64,000 bases of DNA, taken from NCBI RefSeq assembly GCF_017948305.1, contig NZ_CP072842.1, forward strand, positions 1,990,501 to 2,054,500, in the 5' to 3' direction. The translations under genes and the position numbers were made by a program. The stretch's first letter is position 1. Each line of letters opens with the position of its first letter. This document shows, in pieces, positions 26,245 to 35,463 of this stretch. The DNA is from Faecalibacter bovis (GTDB lineage: Bacteria > Bacteroidota > Bacteroidia > Flavobacteriales > Weeksellaceae). The notes beneath the pieces were generated by a model, which worked only from the letters and a program-made list of their open reading frames with translations, ran no database searches and was not told the DNA's origin.

Positions 26245-26658
26245 TTATTTTTTAAAGTTAGAAATTATTAGTTTTAGTTTTTTCGAGTTCACATTTAATT
26301 CAGATATTTCTAAATTATAATCTTTTCCTGATTTTGTAATAATTGTTAAAAATTCTGATGAAATATTTCCTGAATAATTTCTATCAATCTGAATTTCATC
26401 TATTGCATTCCACGAAATAAATTTATTTTTTAAATATATTCCTTTAGAATTAATTTTTAATTGGATTTTTTTATTTGTTATTCTTGTTATATAGTAAATT
26501 GAATTGCTTATTCCAATTATTAGAAGAATGATTGCTAAAGTTTTATTTTCTTTTTCAAAATATAAATATGCAGATAATCCAAACGTAATAATAACCGACA
26601 AAAATTCGAAGTTTAATAGACTTTTTGAGTATTTAAAGTTATATTCTTTTTGATTCAT
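26245..26658 (-). CDS. C34: membrane protein with PH-like domain
   Basis: A 137-residue protein with two hydrophobic segments (FEFLSVIITFGLSAYLYF, LAIILLIIGISNSIYYI). A short beta domain follows (KINSKGIYLKNKFISWNAIDEIQID), of the bacterial PH-like type. The GTG at 26691 lies in the attC core, so the ATG at 26658 is preferred. It resembles the N-terminal part of C30. Confidence 0.7.
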   Translation of the reverse strand: MNQKEYNFKYSKSLLNFEFLSVIITFGLSAYLYFEKENKTLAIILLIIGISNSIYYITRITNKKIQLKINSKGIYLKNKFISWNAIDEIQIDRNYSGNISSEFLTIITKSGKDYNLEISELNVNSKKLKLIISNFKK

Positions 26659-26687
26659 TAAAATAAAGCGTAAGTTTTCGAAAAATT

Positions 26688-26880
26688 GCACACAACGAGC
26701 CTAGTATTTGCGAAGAACGGGAGAGAACTTGAACGAAGTTCAAGTTCGTGCGTTCAAGCAAATTGCTCTTTTCTAAAACTAATTTAAGTTGAAGTTTTTA
26801 GAAAAGCAATTTTGCGAGCGGAAAAAGATGGGATGAAAGTTTACTTTCAGCCCGTTTTTCGCGAAATACTATGTTAGCAG
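26688..26880 (-). repeat. attC-like site of C33 (type A)
   Basis: Core pair GTTAGCAGAA / TTCTGCTAAC bounding C33. Carries the CTTTTCT/AGAAAAG inner-stem variant. Confidence 0.85.
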
Positions 26881-26888
26881 AAGTTTTT

Positions 26889-27944
26889 TTACCATTCCGA
26901 TTTTTCATTAAATTCTAATAGTTCTCGCTTAGAATATCCAATACGATTTAGTTCATCCTTGTCAAATTCTTTTTGAATTTTCTTTATAAAATCATCATAT
27001 ATAGGATCGTAATTAATTAGCAAAGCTTTATAAACATATTCTTTATTCGCTGGTGGCCAATATGGCTTATTTATATATGTGTTATTTTGTTCAATATATT
27101 TTAGAATTTTTATAGCTTTTTCGTTTTTATAAGAAGCAACAGCTCTTGAAAAATATAAAATATCATCAAAAATATTTTCATTTTGAGTAAGCTTTCCTTT
27201 TATATTTTTATTAAAGTAATTTTCTAAAAGTGGGTACAATTTTTCATTTGGAAATTTTTCAATACTTCTAAAAATCCATATTATACAATCTCCTTTTTCT
27301 AAATTTTCTTCAAAAACTTTATAGAGGAAATTAATATCTTCATTTTTTTTGAATTTACTCAAAGCATAACAAGCTGAAAGTTGTTCTCCACAATTTTTTC
27401 CTCTTTTTTCTGCTCTTTGCTTGATTAGATTATAATATTTTTCATTTGGTTCAATGTCTTGAATCATCCAAGTTGAAATATCTAAATAAGGATGTTCTAA
27501 CAAAACTTTCTCAACCAATTTCTTTTTTTGAATTTGTGACAAGCCATTTCTGTCGTGTGCTTTGCGAATCATCAAATCAGAAACTTGTTTGTAATCTAAA
27601 ACATCTTCATAAACCCAGTATTTTACTCTTGCTGTATCAGATAAATGACCAATTAACAAATCGTAATATTGAGATTCTTCTTTATTAACTATAGTTCTAT
27701 AGGCAATAATTCTTAACAAAGGATTTTTAGAATCCATTAATTTTGTTAATTCATCTTTTGTTGCATTTTCTTCAAGAAAATTCCTTGCGATTGTGTCTTT
27801 TGATGGGAGTGAATTTTCTTTTGAAAGAATTTTTAATGAGGGTTGTAATTCTTGTCTAAAATCAGAAATTTCATATTTGTAATTTCCTTGCTTGCAAGAA
27901 ATAATAAAAATAGAAAGTATTATTATTTGTAGTACGGTTTTCAT
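26889..27944 (-). CDS. C33: lipoprotein with HEAT-like helical repeats
   Basis: A 351-residue protein with a lipoprotein signal (IILSIFIISC, Cys17). A long helical body has recurring units such as NPLLRIIAYRTIVNKEE and ACYALSKFKKNEDINFLYKVF, suggesting HEAT-type repeats. Probably periplasmic or surface-anchored; partner unknown. The final FNEKSEW lies close to the attC core. Confidence 0.75.
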   Translation of the reverse strand: MKTVLQIIILSIFIISCKQGNYKYEISDFRQELQPSLKILSKENSLPSKDTIARNFLEENATKDELTKLMDSKNPLLRIIAYRTIVNKEESQYYDLLIGHLSDTARVKYWVYEDVLDYKQVSDLMIRKAHDRNGLSQIQKKKLVEKVLLEHPYLDISTWMIQDIEPNEKYYNLIKQRAEKRGKNCGEQLSACYALSKFKKNEDINFLYKVFEENLEKGDCIIWIFRSIEKFPNEKLYPLLENYFNKNIKGKLTQNENIFDDILYFSRAVASYKNEKAIKILKYIEQNNTYINKPYWPPANKEYVYKALLINYDPIYDDFIKKIQKEFDKDELNRIGYSKRELLEFNEKSEW

Positions 27945-27951
27945 AAAATTT

Positions 27952-28140
27952 CTGCTAACGAGCCGAGTATTTGCGAAGAACGGGGAGAATTTAAACGAAG
28001 TTCAAGTTCGAGCGTTCAAGCAAATTGCTTGGCTAAAACTAAATTAATTGAAAGTTTTTAGAAAAGCAATTTTGCGAGTGGAAAAAGATGGGATGAAAGT
28101 TTACTTTCAGCCCGTTTTTTGCTAAATACTATGTTGTACG
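27952..28140 (-). repeat. attC-like site of C32 (type A)
   Basis: Core pair GTTGTACGAC / GTCGTACAAC bounding C32. The C32 stop codon lies within this site. Confidence 0.85.
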
Positions 28141-28482
28141 ACGTTTATTTTCAGGATATAGTTTATTTAAACTAACATAAAAAATAAACAATCCTAAAAT
28201 TATCATTAGAAAATATAAATAATAGTTATTTGAAATAGGTTCTAATTTATCCAATTTAGATTGACAAATAAGAATAATGTTTTTATGTTTCTTAATTTCG
28301 TTTTCACTTAAATTTTTAGATTCTAATATTGTTTTATAGGATTTATTTTGATCAGTTAATAATTCTATTCTAATCTTTTCATTTTCTTCAATATGATTCA
28401 TTTTGTTTGTGAAAAAGGCAGAATATATAACAGCTGTTATAATTAAAATATTTTCGATAAGTTTTTTATTGCTAAAAATCAT
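28129..28482 (-). CDS. C32: two-helix membrane protein with coiled coil
   Basis: A 117-residue protein. An N-terminal hydrophobic segment (LIENILIITAVIYSAFF), a charged coiled-coil region (residues ~30-80) and a second membrane helix (YYLYFLMIILGLFIFYVSL) are seen. Its last residues RRTT and the TAG stop are encoded by the attC core, so recombination could alter the C-terminus. Function unknown. Confidence 0.7.
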   Translation of the reverse strand: MIFSNKKLIENILIITAVIYSAFFTNKMNHIEENEKIRIELLTDQNKSYKTILESKNLSENEIKKHKNIILICQSKLDKLEPISNNYYLYFLMIILGLFIFYVSLNKLYPENKRRTT

Positions 28483-28515
28483 AAAAGAAGTTTTGGTTTT
28501 ATTCGAGGAAAAATG

Positions 28516-28708
28516 TCGTACAACGAGCCGAGTATTTGCGAAGAACGGGAGAGAAATTGAACGAAGTTCAAGTTCGTACGTTCAAGCAAATTGCTCTTTT
28601 CTGAAACTAAATTAGTTTATTGTTTTAAGAAAAGTAATTTTGCGAGTGGAAAAAGATGGGATGAAAGTTTACTTTCAGCCCGTTTTTCGCAAATAATATG
28701 TTAGCTGC
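28516..28708 (-). repeat. attC-like site of C31 (type A)
   Basis: Core pair GTTAGCTGC / GCAGCTAAC bounding C31, with TGGC/GCAA arms flanking the core slightly less well matched. Confidence 0.85.
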
Positions 28709-28717
28709 TGGCATTTA

Positions 28718-29311
28718 TTATTTAGACTGAATGATGAAATCATATTCATGTTCGGTAAAATAAAATGGAATATTAGCCCATTCTAAATTATTATTTTTAG
28801 CAGTTAAATGTACTTGATATATAAATTGCATAAACTTTGAAATAATGATTTGCTCAGTCCAATCTCTTGCATCTTGCAACTCTTGAGAAACATCGTCATT
28901 TTCAATTAAGTTTTCAAATAAATTCTGAAAATCTTCAAGACCAGTTAAAACAAATTCTTCCTTAGTCATTATTTCAGGATTGCAATCTGATAACCATTCC
29001 ATATCTTCAGGATTATAGCCGCCATCAAATTCAAAAGCAAAACATTGTATATACCACTTTTCAGTATTTATATCAAATTCGTTTAATTCAAAATAGAATG
29101 CTTTTATTTCTGAGTGCTTAGAGATTTTCTTATAAAAAGAATCGATCCATTTAATACAATCTTCCACATTATTTGTAAATGAATGCTCTAATATTTTATG
29201 AAATGAAGTTTGGTTAATTTCATTTAAATGTTTTTTTGCAATAGTTATTGCATTCTCAAAATTTAACTTTTCAAGTTCATAATTTATTTTTTCAGCAAAA
29301 TCAAAGTTCAT
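28718..29311 (-). CDS. C31: soluble hypothetical protein
   Basis: A 197-residue acidic, helical protein without signal peptide. A conserved-looking centre reads KAFYFELNEFDI ... WYIQCFAFEFDGGYNPEDMEWLSDC. The overall character (acidic, cytosolic, about 200 residues, single gene) is like polymorphic-toxin immunity proteins, but I cannot name a family. Confidence 0.7.
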   Translation of the reverse strand: MNFDFAEKINYELEKLNFENAITIAKKHLNEINQTSFHKILEHSFTNNVEDCIKWIDSFYKKISKHSEIKAFYFELNEFDINTEKWYIQCFAFEFDGGYNPEDMEWLSDCNPEIMTKEEFVLTGLEDFQNLFENLIENDDVSQELQDARDWTEQIIISKFMQFIYQVHLTAKNNNLEWANIPFYFTEHEYDFIIQSK

Positions 29312-29331
29312 ATGTAATTTTTTTAATGCTT

Positions 29332-29529
29332 GCAGCTAACGTTTCTGGGCTTGGCGTCAGTGGTGGAAATTGAAGCGAAAAGTTTCAATTTAGCGACACG
29401 GTAAGCAAAAGCCAATTAATTGAATAAATTTACAAAAAAAAGTCAATGTAATTGGCTTTTTGCGGAATAGAAAGCTAAAACTTTAATTTTAGCCTTAATC
29501 CGCCATTGCGCCAAACCCATGTTATCGGA
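29332..29529 (-). repeat. attC-like site of C30 (type E)
   Basis: Core pair GTTATCGGAA / TTCCGATAAC. Outer arms GGGCTTGGCG / CGCCAAACCC and an inner stem AAGCCAATTA/TAATTGGCTT. Different sequence from type A, same layout. Confidence 0.85.
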
Positions 29530-29531
29530 AG

Positions 29532-30614
29532 TTAAATTTCATAGGGATTTTGAATTTTAGCTCGCATATCATCGAAGAAATTATATTTATATTCGATTTT
29601 ATTTTCTTTTAAGATTTTTATAGAATTCCAACGGATTTTCCAATTATCCTCCTCAGACAATTCTTTTAATTTTCTAATTATTTCGGGATAATTCTTTATA
29701 GAATTTTCGTCAATCCAATAATTTAAGAAATCTAATGCTTGTAGTTTTACAACCAAGTTACCTTCGATTAATTTATTAAAAAGATATTGGATTATTCTTT
29801 GAGTTGAGTTTGAATTACAATCTTCTGGTAATATATTTTCAAGCAAAGGATTTAGTTTTTCAAACGAATTATCTAATATAGCTAGTTCAAATATTCTTTT
29901 AAATTCACTTATTAAGAAATTTTCCCATTCTGAGAATTTTTCGGAAAGAGCATAATAAACGAATTCAATTTTTTCTGTTTCAGTATAAATTTCAGATTCA
30001 CAGAATTTTTCAAGTTCTTCTTTATTTTGTTTGGCTATCTTAAATAGTTTTTTCAATGACTTTTCAGCATCTTGTTCATCGAATTCTAAAAATGTTTCAA
30101 AGTCTGGAATTTCTAAAAAAACATTCTGTTTATTAAAGCTAAATTTTTCATTTTTAAATGATTGAATAATTTTATTTAATTTTTCTTTTGATATTTCATA
30201 ATTATCAATCTTTATTTCAAAATCTTTCCGATTAAATTTAAAGGTTAAATAGTTTTCTTCGTATTCAAATTTGTATTTACTTGTGTATTCTTTTTTAGAA
30301 ATTATTTTTATGTTAGCAATTGAATGCCAACTATAATTAGTTTTGTCAATTTTAATTCCATCTTTAGAAATTACGATTTGACTTTTTATTTTTAAAATTT
30401 CTCCAATAATTTTTTTACCAAACGAAATGATTAGATAAAGTGAAATACCTAAAATAAAAAAATTACGTATTTCTAATTCTTTAAAATCTAATTCTGTTTT
30501 TGTTAATAAGTAAATCCCTAATATTACGGCAATTAAATTCCACAGTATGTTTAGCGACAAACTTTTTAATGAGTATTTAATTTCATATTTTGAAGGAATG
30601 TGTAAATTACTCAT
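29532..30614 (-). CDS. C30: membrane PH-like protein with helical C-terminus
   Basis: A 360-residue protein. It has two membrane helices (NILWNLIAVILGIYLL, FFILGISLYLIISFG), a beta domain (IVISKDGIKIDKTNYSWHSIANIKI) like that of C34, and a long helical region with HEAT-like units (KLQALDFLNYWIDENSIKNYPEIIRKLK; DNWKIRWNSIKILKENK). Function unknown; possibly a fusion of the C34-type domain with a repeat protein. Confidence 0.7.
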   Translation of the reverse strand: MSNLHIPSKYEIKYSLKSLSLNILWNLIAVILGIYLLTKTELDFKELEIRNFFILGISLYLIISFGKKIIGEILKIKSQIVISKDGIKIDKTNYSWHSIANIKIISKKEYTSKYKFEYEENYLTFKFNRKDFEIKIDNYEISKEKLNKIIQSFKNEKFSFNKQNVFLEIPDFETFLEFDEQDAEKSLKKLFKIAKQNKEELEKFCESEIYTETEKIEFVYYALSEKFSEWENFLISEFKRIFELAILDNSFEKLNPLLENILPEDCNSNSTQRIIQYLFNKLIEGNLVVKLQALDFLNYWIDENSIKNYPEIIRKLKELSEEDNWKIRWNSIKILKENKIEYKYNFFDDMRAKIQNPYEI

Positions 30615-30640
30615 CTCAAGACAATTTTGTTTTTTAATTT

Positions 30641-30830
30641 CCGATAACGAGCCTAGTATTTGCGAAGAACGGGAGAGAATTTGAGCGAAAGCTCAAGTTC
30701 GTGCGTTCAAGCAAATTGCTTGGCTAAAACTAAATTAGTATATTGTTTTAAGAAAAGCAATTTTCGTTGGAAAAATGAATAAAAAATAAGTGTTCCTTCA
30801 GCCCGTTTTTCGCGAATACTATGTTATGCG
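30641..30830 (-). repeat. attC-like site of C29 (type A)
   Basis: Core pair GTTATGCGAC / GTCGCATAAC bounding C29. The inner part is slightly shortened relative to other type A sites. Confidence 0.85.
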
Positions 30831-30835
30831 ACGTC

Positions 30836-31624
30836 CTAATTTGCGATATAATAGAAAAATTGTTCATTTATTTTCTGCTCTTTCATTATTTCGAAAAGAT
30901 GATTATCTCTTTCCATTGTATTTTTAAACGAATAATAAAAACCATAAGAGTTGTCTGTAAATCCATCTAGTAATAAGAAAATTCCTTTTTCTGTTTTTAC
31001 AATTGAATAAATATTTATCTCTTCCATTTTATCTAAAATTTGTATTTGCTTAGAAGTAAAATTATATTTCTTCTCAATTTTAGATTTGGTTGAGATTGGA
31101 AAAGGCGATTTTTCGGGAATTATGTAAGACCAATAAATATTATTCTCTTTGAAAACATTATCTATTCGCTGTATAGATGGTTGGTTAAGAAATATTGTAT
31201 TCTTACTTTTTTCAACAAGTGAACATAAAATATTAAATTTCTCAATATTATTTTTCAAAAAATTAATATTAGAATTTTCATCAATTAATCCTTTATCTAG
31301 AAATTCATTGGGTTTGTCTCCTGCTTGTTTTTCAGTGAATTCATAGCGTTGTGAAAAACCACCCCAAAAGAAGTTAGGAATTTCACTAGATATTCTAATT
31401 GAATCTAATGCCCATATTTTTTCATATTTGATTGGTCTTATATCCCATTTAGAAAAAGGTTTCGAAAACTTAAAATAATCTTCAACAGAAATCTTATTTT
31501 CAACTGTTAAACTATCTAAATGTTTATATAATTGTATGTCATAATTTTCAATTTTATTCAAGTATTCTTGGCTGAAAATTGAAATTGAAAAAACGAAAAA
31601 AAGTAATGTTAATGTTTTTTGCAT
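30836..31624 (-). CDS. C29: exported hypothetical protein
   Basis: A 262-residue protein with a signal peptide (MQKTLTLLFFVFSISIFSQ) and no clear motif. The mature part is rich in aromatic residues and Lys/Asn (FFWGGFSQRYEF, NIYWSYIIPEKSPFP). Probably periplasmic. Unknown family. Confidence 0.7.
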   Translation of the reverse strand: MQKTLTLLFFVFSISIFSQEYLNKIENYDIQLYKHLDSLTVENKISVEDYFKFSKPFSKWDIRPIKYEKIWALDSIRISSEIPNFFWGGFSQRYEFTEKQAGDKPNEFLDKGLIDENSNINFLKNNIEKFNILCSLVEKSKNTIFLNQPSIQRIDNVFKENNIYWSYIIPEKSPFPISTKSKIEKKYNFTSKQIQILDKMEEINIYSIVKTEKGIFLLLDGFTDNSYGFYYSFKNTMERDNHLFEIMKEQKINEQFFYYIAN

Positions 31625-31641
31625 AGTGTTTTGATAGGATG

Positions 31642-31837
31642 TCGCATAACGAGCCGCGGCTTGGCGAAGTGCGGGCTTGGATTGAGCGAAAGTTCAATTC
31701 AGTACCGAACGAAGCAAAAGCTGTGGCTTTTGGTAAATTTAATAAAAAAACAAAAGTAAAACAGCTTTTGCGGATAAATAGGCGAGAAGTTCAATTTTGC
31801 ACTTAACCCCGCATTTTGCCAAGCCGATGTTATGTGC
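31642..31837 (-). repeat. attC-like site of C28 (type B)
   Basis: Core pair GTTATGTGCA / TGCACATAAC. Arms CGGCTTGGCGAA / TTTTGCCAAGCCG and GTGCGGG / CCCCGCA. Confidence 0.85.
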
Positions 31838-31847
31838 AGTATTCATT

Positions 31848-32315
31848 TCAGTTAGGGTTTATTTTATAACCAAGTCGCATACACTCGTCCACGAATCTTT
31901 TTCTGAATAATTCTGAATCAAATCCGCCCAACTTTTTCTCCTTGGTTTTTAATACAATAAGTTCTTTGTAAATTAAATTTAAACAATAAGGAATTACTTC
32001 ATCTCTTGAAATAGTAAGTAGTCGATGAAAGTCCGGACGAACACTAAAGTGTCCTACGTTGAAATTGTCTGGCGATGGGGGCAGTCCGAAATTGGAACGC
32101 CCTGACACACGTTTAGCAAATCTAAAAGGGTATCTTGGTTTACCATCAAGTTTTGCATGGCTTTCAATAAGTTCAAAATCTATCCATAAATGTTCGATTG
32201 CCCCACCATAATTACCACTCAATCTTTCGCAAAGAATTGTAAAGACATCTCTTAATGCAGAACCGATTTTGTCTGTTTGCATGTCAACCATATTTGCGTG
32301 AAGTCCAACTTTCAT
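31848..32315 (-). CDS. C28: soluble hypothetical protein
   Basis: A 155-residue protein without signal peptide. Noticeable patches are IEHLWIDFELIESHAKLDGKPRYPFRFAKRVSG and FNVGHFSVRPDFHRLL, so it is more basic and more G+C rich than neighbouring cassette genes. Family unknown to me; its different base composition suggests a different source. Confidence 0.7.
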   Translation of the reverse strand: MKVGLHANMVDMQTDKIGSALRDVFTILCERLSGNYGGAIEHLWIDFELIESHAKLDGKPRYPFRFAKRVSGRSNFGLPPSPDNFNVGHFSVRPDFHRLLTISRDEVIPYCLNLIYKELIVLKTKEKKLGGFDSELFRKRFVDECMRLGYKINPN

Positions 32316-32351
32316 CTCTTTTTGATTCAGATTTTACGTTTATATATATTG

Positions 32352-32549
32352 CACATAACGTTTCGAGGCTTGGCGCAAGTGCGGGCTTGAATTGAGCGAA
32401 AGTTCAATTCAGACCGAAACTAAGCCAAAGCCAATTTCTATTTGCTAATTTAAAAATAAAAGCCAATAAAATTGGCTTTTGGCGACTGAATAAGCACAAA
32501 AGTTCAACTTTACACTTAATCCCGCATTTCGCCAAGGCTTTGTTAGCAG
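32352..32549 (-). repeat. attC-like site of C27 (type C)
   Basis: Core pair GTTAGCAGAA / TTCTGCTAAC. Arms AGGCTTGGCG / CGCCAAGGCTT and inner stem AAGCCAAT / ATTGGCTTTT. The TAA stop of C27 is inside the core. Confidence 0.85.
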
Positions 32550-33127
32550 AAGGTTTTTTGTTTCCGTAATTCCTTTTCAGCCAACAATTCATTCATTTTG
32601 TTTCGTGACAATTTTCGACCTTTTAAATATCTTCCGTTTATAGAATCCTCGTGATAATAATCAATAAAATACTCTAATTCTTCGTCGTTCATTTCGCTCG
32701 GTTTTAGAAATCTTTTATCATCAGTAATTTGTGTGTCAGATTCATATTTTTGATTTTCCATTTCATTAAATTTTGAAATTGGAATTTCCTCGATAATATC
32801 AATAAGTTCATAGCAACTTAAATTTAAAGTTTGAGCACCAATAATTTTAAGATATTCATTTAGAATTCGTTTTTCGATGAAAATTTTTCCTCCACCGAAT
32901 TTATGCCTATCGCTTTGATTTTTCTTTACTCCAGAAATCCAATATTCGTTTCCGTTTTCAATATCAAAAAAATTCCCTGCAAATCCATTTCCATTTAATG
33001 TTTGAAATGCTTTTCCGTCAAAATAGATGGTTTTTCTACTTTTTGAAAATGAAACAAGTCCAATCCAAGCTGGGCCATTATCATTAAATCCTGATTTGAG
33101 TTCAATATATTTTATTTCGGATTTCAT
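32543..33127 (-). CDS. C27: soluble hypothetical protein
   Basis: A 194-residue protein. The first ~100 residues are beta-rich (YIELKSGFNDNGPAWIGLVSFSKSRKTIYFDGKAFQ) and the C-terminal half is charged and helical with a basic patch (RYLKGRKLSRNKMNELL). The stop codon is formed by the TAAC of the attC core. Similar proteins are known to me only as hypothetical. Confidence 0.7.
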   Translation of the reverse strand: MKSEIKYIELKSGFNDNGPAWIGLVSFSKSRKTIYFDGKAFQTLNGNGFAGNFFDIENGNEYWISGVKKNQSDRHKFGGGKIFIEKRILNEYLKIIGAQTLNLSCYELIDIIEEIPISKFNEMENQKYESDTQITDDKRFLKPSEMNDEELEYFIDYYHEDSINGRYLKGRKLSRNKMNELLAEKELRKQKTFC

Positions 33128-33153
33128 TTCTGCGTTTTGTTGGTGAAAACTTT

Positions 33154-33347
33154 CTGCTAACGAGCCGAGTATTTGCGAAGAACGGGAGAGAAATTGAGCG
33201 GAAGCTCAAGTTCGTGCGTTCAAGCAAATTGCTCTTTTCTGAAACTAAATTAGTTTATTGTTTTAAGAAAAGCAATTTTGCGGGCGGAAAATGATGGGAT
33301 GAAAGTTTACTTTCAGCCCGTTTTTTGAAAAATACTATGTTAGCTGT
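33154..33347 (-). repeat. attC-like site of C26 (type A, repeated copy)
   Basis: Core GTTAGCTGTA / TACAGCTAAC. Identical by eye to the sites of C16 and C6, including the GCGGGCGG variant. Confidence 0.9.
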
Positions 33348-33353
33348 AGTTTT

Positions 33354-33770
33354 TTACATTCCAAATGTCTCAAAAATATAGCACATACCATTCTTAGGAT
33401 TTACAAAATACCTTGAACGGTCAAATTCATCGTGTTGATTTCGTGAATATTTTATAAAGTCTTTACTAGGGTTAAACCATTTTGGTAAATCTAGACCACT
33501 TTTCCAATCGTTATTTATTGTATCAATCTTAAGGTTATTATATTTTATGAATTCATTAAACCAATCTCCATTAGATTTGAATTGTAAAAATAATTGATAT
33601 TCAAGTGTAAAATGAGGTGTTTGTAAATATTCTCCGTTTATCAAGTTTATTTCTTTAGGAGGTTCATCTCCAGCCCAATATTTGTAACTTTCTAAAGGAT
33701 CATTTGTTCTAATGAATCCTTCACAACTGATAAAAGTTAAAATAATACTTAGGATATATATTTTTCTCAT
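33354..33770 (-). CDS. C26: lipoprotein, copy 3 of 3
   Basis: A 138-residue lipoprotein (signal ILSIILTFISC, lipid-modified Cys16) with a short aromatic body. Conserved-looking stretches include SYKYWAGDEPPKEINLINGEYLQTPHFTLEYQLFLQF. Identical protein to C16 and C6. The surrounding unit (gene plus 3' attC, 645 bp) is the same in all three, while the flanking sites differ. Function unknown. Confidence 0.8.
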   Translation of the reverse strand: MRKIYILSIILTFISCEGFIRTNDPLESYKYWAGDEPPKEINLINGEYLQTPHFTLEYQLFLQFKSNGDWFNEFIKYNNLKIDTINNDWKSGLDLPKWFNPSKDFIKYSRNQHDEFDRSRYFVNPKNGMCYIFETFGM

Positions 33771-33798
33771 TTTTTGATAGTAATTGATTGAAAAATTA

Positions 33799-33934
33799 CA
33801 GCTAACGTCCCGCCGGCTTTAAGAAGTTGGGGATTTTTGCTCCTAAACCAAACCATTAGGACTGAAGCCAAATATACAAAAAGATCGTTCCATTATGCCT
33901 CAACCCCCAATTTCTTAAAACCGCTGTTAGCTAC
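33799..33934 (-). repeat. attC-like site of C25 (type F, short)
   Basis: Core pair GTTAGCTACA / TGTAGCTAAC. Arms CGGCTTTAAGAA / TTCTTAAAACCG and TTGGGG / CCCCCAA. About 136 bases, much shorter than type A. Confidence 0.8.
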
Positions 33935-33938
33935 AGTG

Positions 33939-34478
33939 TTATTCAGTGATGTTTAAATTAGGATATTTTTCTTTAAATTTTGGTATATCCCTTTCTTTTT
34001 TATCATTAAGTTTTAGAATACCATCTCTATAATTGAAATAAATCTCACCAAGGTATTTAACTTTCCCTTTTTCTATTTTAAAATCTATATTTATTGGAAC
34101 TTGTCCATGAGATTGTATGTAACCTCCGTTTTCATGTAAACGTAAAGTTGCAAATCTATATTTGCCCTGCACTTCAGTTATTGAGAAATAATATACAGCT
34201 TTGTTTTCATCGAAAAAATCTGGTTTGAATTTCATAGCGACCATTTGTTTTGGTCTAATAGTTATCATTTTACCAGAAGATATTGATTTGTCATTTTCTC
34301 CTAAATAATGAAAAAAATATTGATTAAAAATTGGCTTTTTATTTTCAAATGCAATTGTGCCTACAATCATTCCATCATCAGAATTTGAAGTAAATGATTG
34401 TGGAATTAGAGCTGATGGTGCCGTCGCACATGAAATTAGAAATAAAGAAGTAAATAAGAGTAGAATAAGATTTTTCAT
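33939..34478 (-). CDS. C25: lipoprotein, beta-rich
   Basis: A 179-residue lipoprotein (LLLFTSLFLISC, Cys17). The mature beta-rich domain (GMIVGTIAFENKKPIFNQYFFHYLG ... ITIRPKQMVAMKF ... KGKVKYLGEIYFNY) looks like a small carboxypeptidase-regulatory or DUF2846-like fold. Location probably outer membrane. Function unknown. Confidence 0.75.
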   Translation of the reverse strand: MKNLILLLFTSLFLISCATAPSALIPQSFTSNSDDGMIVGTIAFENKKPIFNQYFFHYLGENDKSISSGKMITIRPKQMVAMKFKPDFFDENKAVYYFSITEVQGKYRFATLRLHENGGYIQSHGQVPINIDFKIEKGKVKYLGEIYFNYRDGILKLNDKKERDIPKFKEKYPNLNITE

Positions 34479-34504
34479 TTATTTAAGGGGTTGTTTTAAC
34501 ATTG

Positions 34505-34698
34505 TAGCTAACGAGCCGAGTATTTGCGAAGAACGGGAGAGAATTTGAACGAAGTTCAAGTTCGTCGGTTCAAGCAAATTGCTCTTTTCTGAAACTAAAT
34601 TAGTTTATTGTTTTAAGAAAAGCAATTTTGCGAGTGGAAAAGAATGGAATGAAAGTTTACTTTTCAGACCGTATTTTGCGAAATACTTTGTTATCTGC
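34505..34698 (-). repeat. attC-like site of C24 (type A)
   Basis: Core pair GTTATCTGCA / TGCAGATAAC bounding C24; right arm AAATACTTTG differs slightly from the usual AAATACTATG. Confidence 0.85.
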
Positions 34699-34707
34699 AG
34701 TCGCAAT

Positions 34708-35220
34708 TTATTTAATCCTTTGCAGTTTTAAAATAAAATCAAATTCATTTTTTTCGTATTTAGAATCAACCTTTTGCAATTCAATTATTCTGAATTTATC
34801 TATCAATTTTTTTTGATTAAAAAGTTGTAGTATTAAGTTATCTTTTTCATTACTTAATTTTATTTCGATATAATTTTCAGCCTTTGAAACCTTTTGAGTA
34901 GGTGGTTCAGAACAATAATTTGCATCGCCAAGAATAAAAGCGTCATTTTTGTGAAAATTCCAATTAATTATTTTGCAATAATCTCTTTTAAAACTTCTTG
35001 CATTTTTAAATTCAATAAATTCACTTGTATAATATTTATTTTCAGTATTGTCTGTAAACCAAGGATTTGAACTTGTATCAATTAGATTTTTATTGGGCTG
35101 TTTAATTGTACTCTTGAAAACTTTTAAAACATTTTCTTTATTCAATTTAACGCTTTGACAAAAACTAAATATTGAAAGATGAATCACAAAAATTATTATA
35201 ATTTTTTCACTGAATTTCAT
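34708..35220 (-). CDS. C24: exported hypothetical protein
   Basis: A 170-residue protein with an N-terminal signal (MKFSEKIIIIFVIHLSIFSFCQ). The frame extends to 35331, but that part translates the neighbouring attC site, so ATG 35220 is used. The body contains RDYCKIINWNFHKNDAFILGDANYC with two Cys that may pair. Unknown family. Confidence 0.7.
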   Translation of the reverse strand: MKFSEKIIIIFVIHLSIFSFCQSVKLNKENVLKVFKSTIKQPNKNLIDTSSNPWFTDNTENKYYTSEFIEFKNARSFKRDYCKIINWNFHKNDAFILGDANYCSEPPTQKVSKAENYIEIKLSNEKDNLILQLFNQKKLIDKFRIIELQKVDSKYEKNEFDFILKLQRIK

Positions 35221-35254
35221 AGATTTTCTATTTATGTTTGTTTTTTTTGTGATT

Positions 35255-35454
35255 GCAGATAACGTTTTGGGTATTGCCGAAGGCGGGGAAATCGAAGCTG
35301 AAAGTTTCGATTTTGTACCGAGGCAAGCCAAAACGAATTTTTATGAGTTAAATTTAAAAATAAAAAACGAATAAAATTCGTTTTTGGCGGAATAGTAGGG
35401 CAGAAGTTGAATTTAGCACTTCAGCCCCGCTTTTGGCAATACCGTGTTAGCTGC
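35255..35454 (-). repeat. attC-like site of C23 (type D)
   Basis: Core pair GTTAGCTGC / GCAGCTAAC. Arms GGTATTGCCGAA / TTGGCAATACC and GGCGGGG / CCCCGC. Inner stem AACGAATTTTTAT / ATAAAATTCGTTT. Confidence 0.85.
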
Positions 35455-35463
35455 TGCCAAATA

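Noticed and set aside
32404-32592. Minus-strand 62-residue ORF
   Set aside because: It lies inside the type C palindrome of C27 and overlaps the C27 stop; no independent support.
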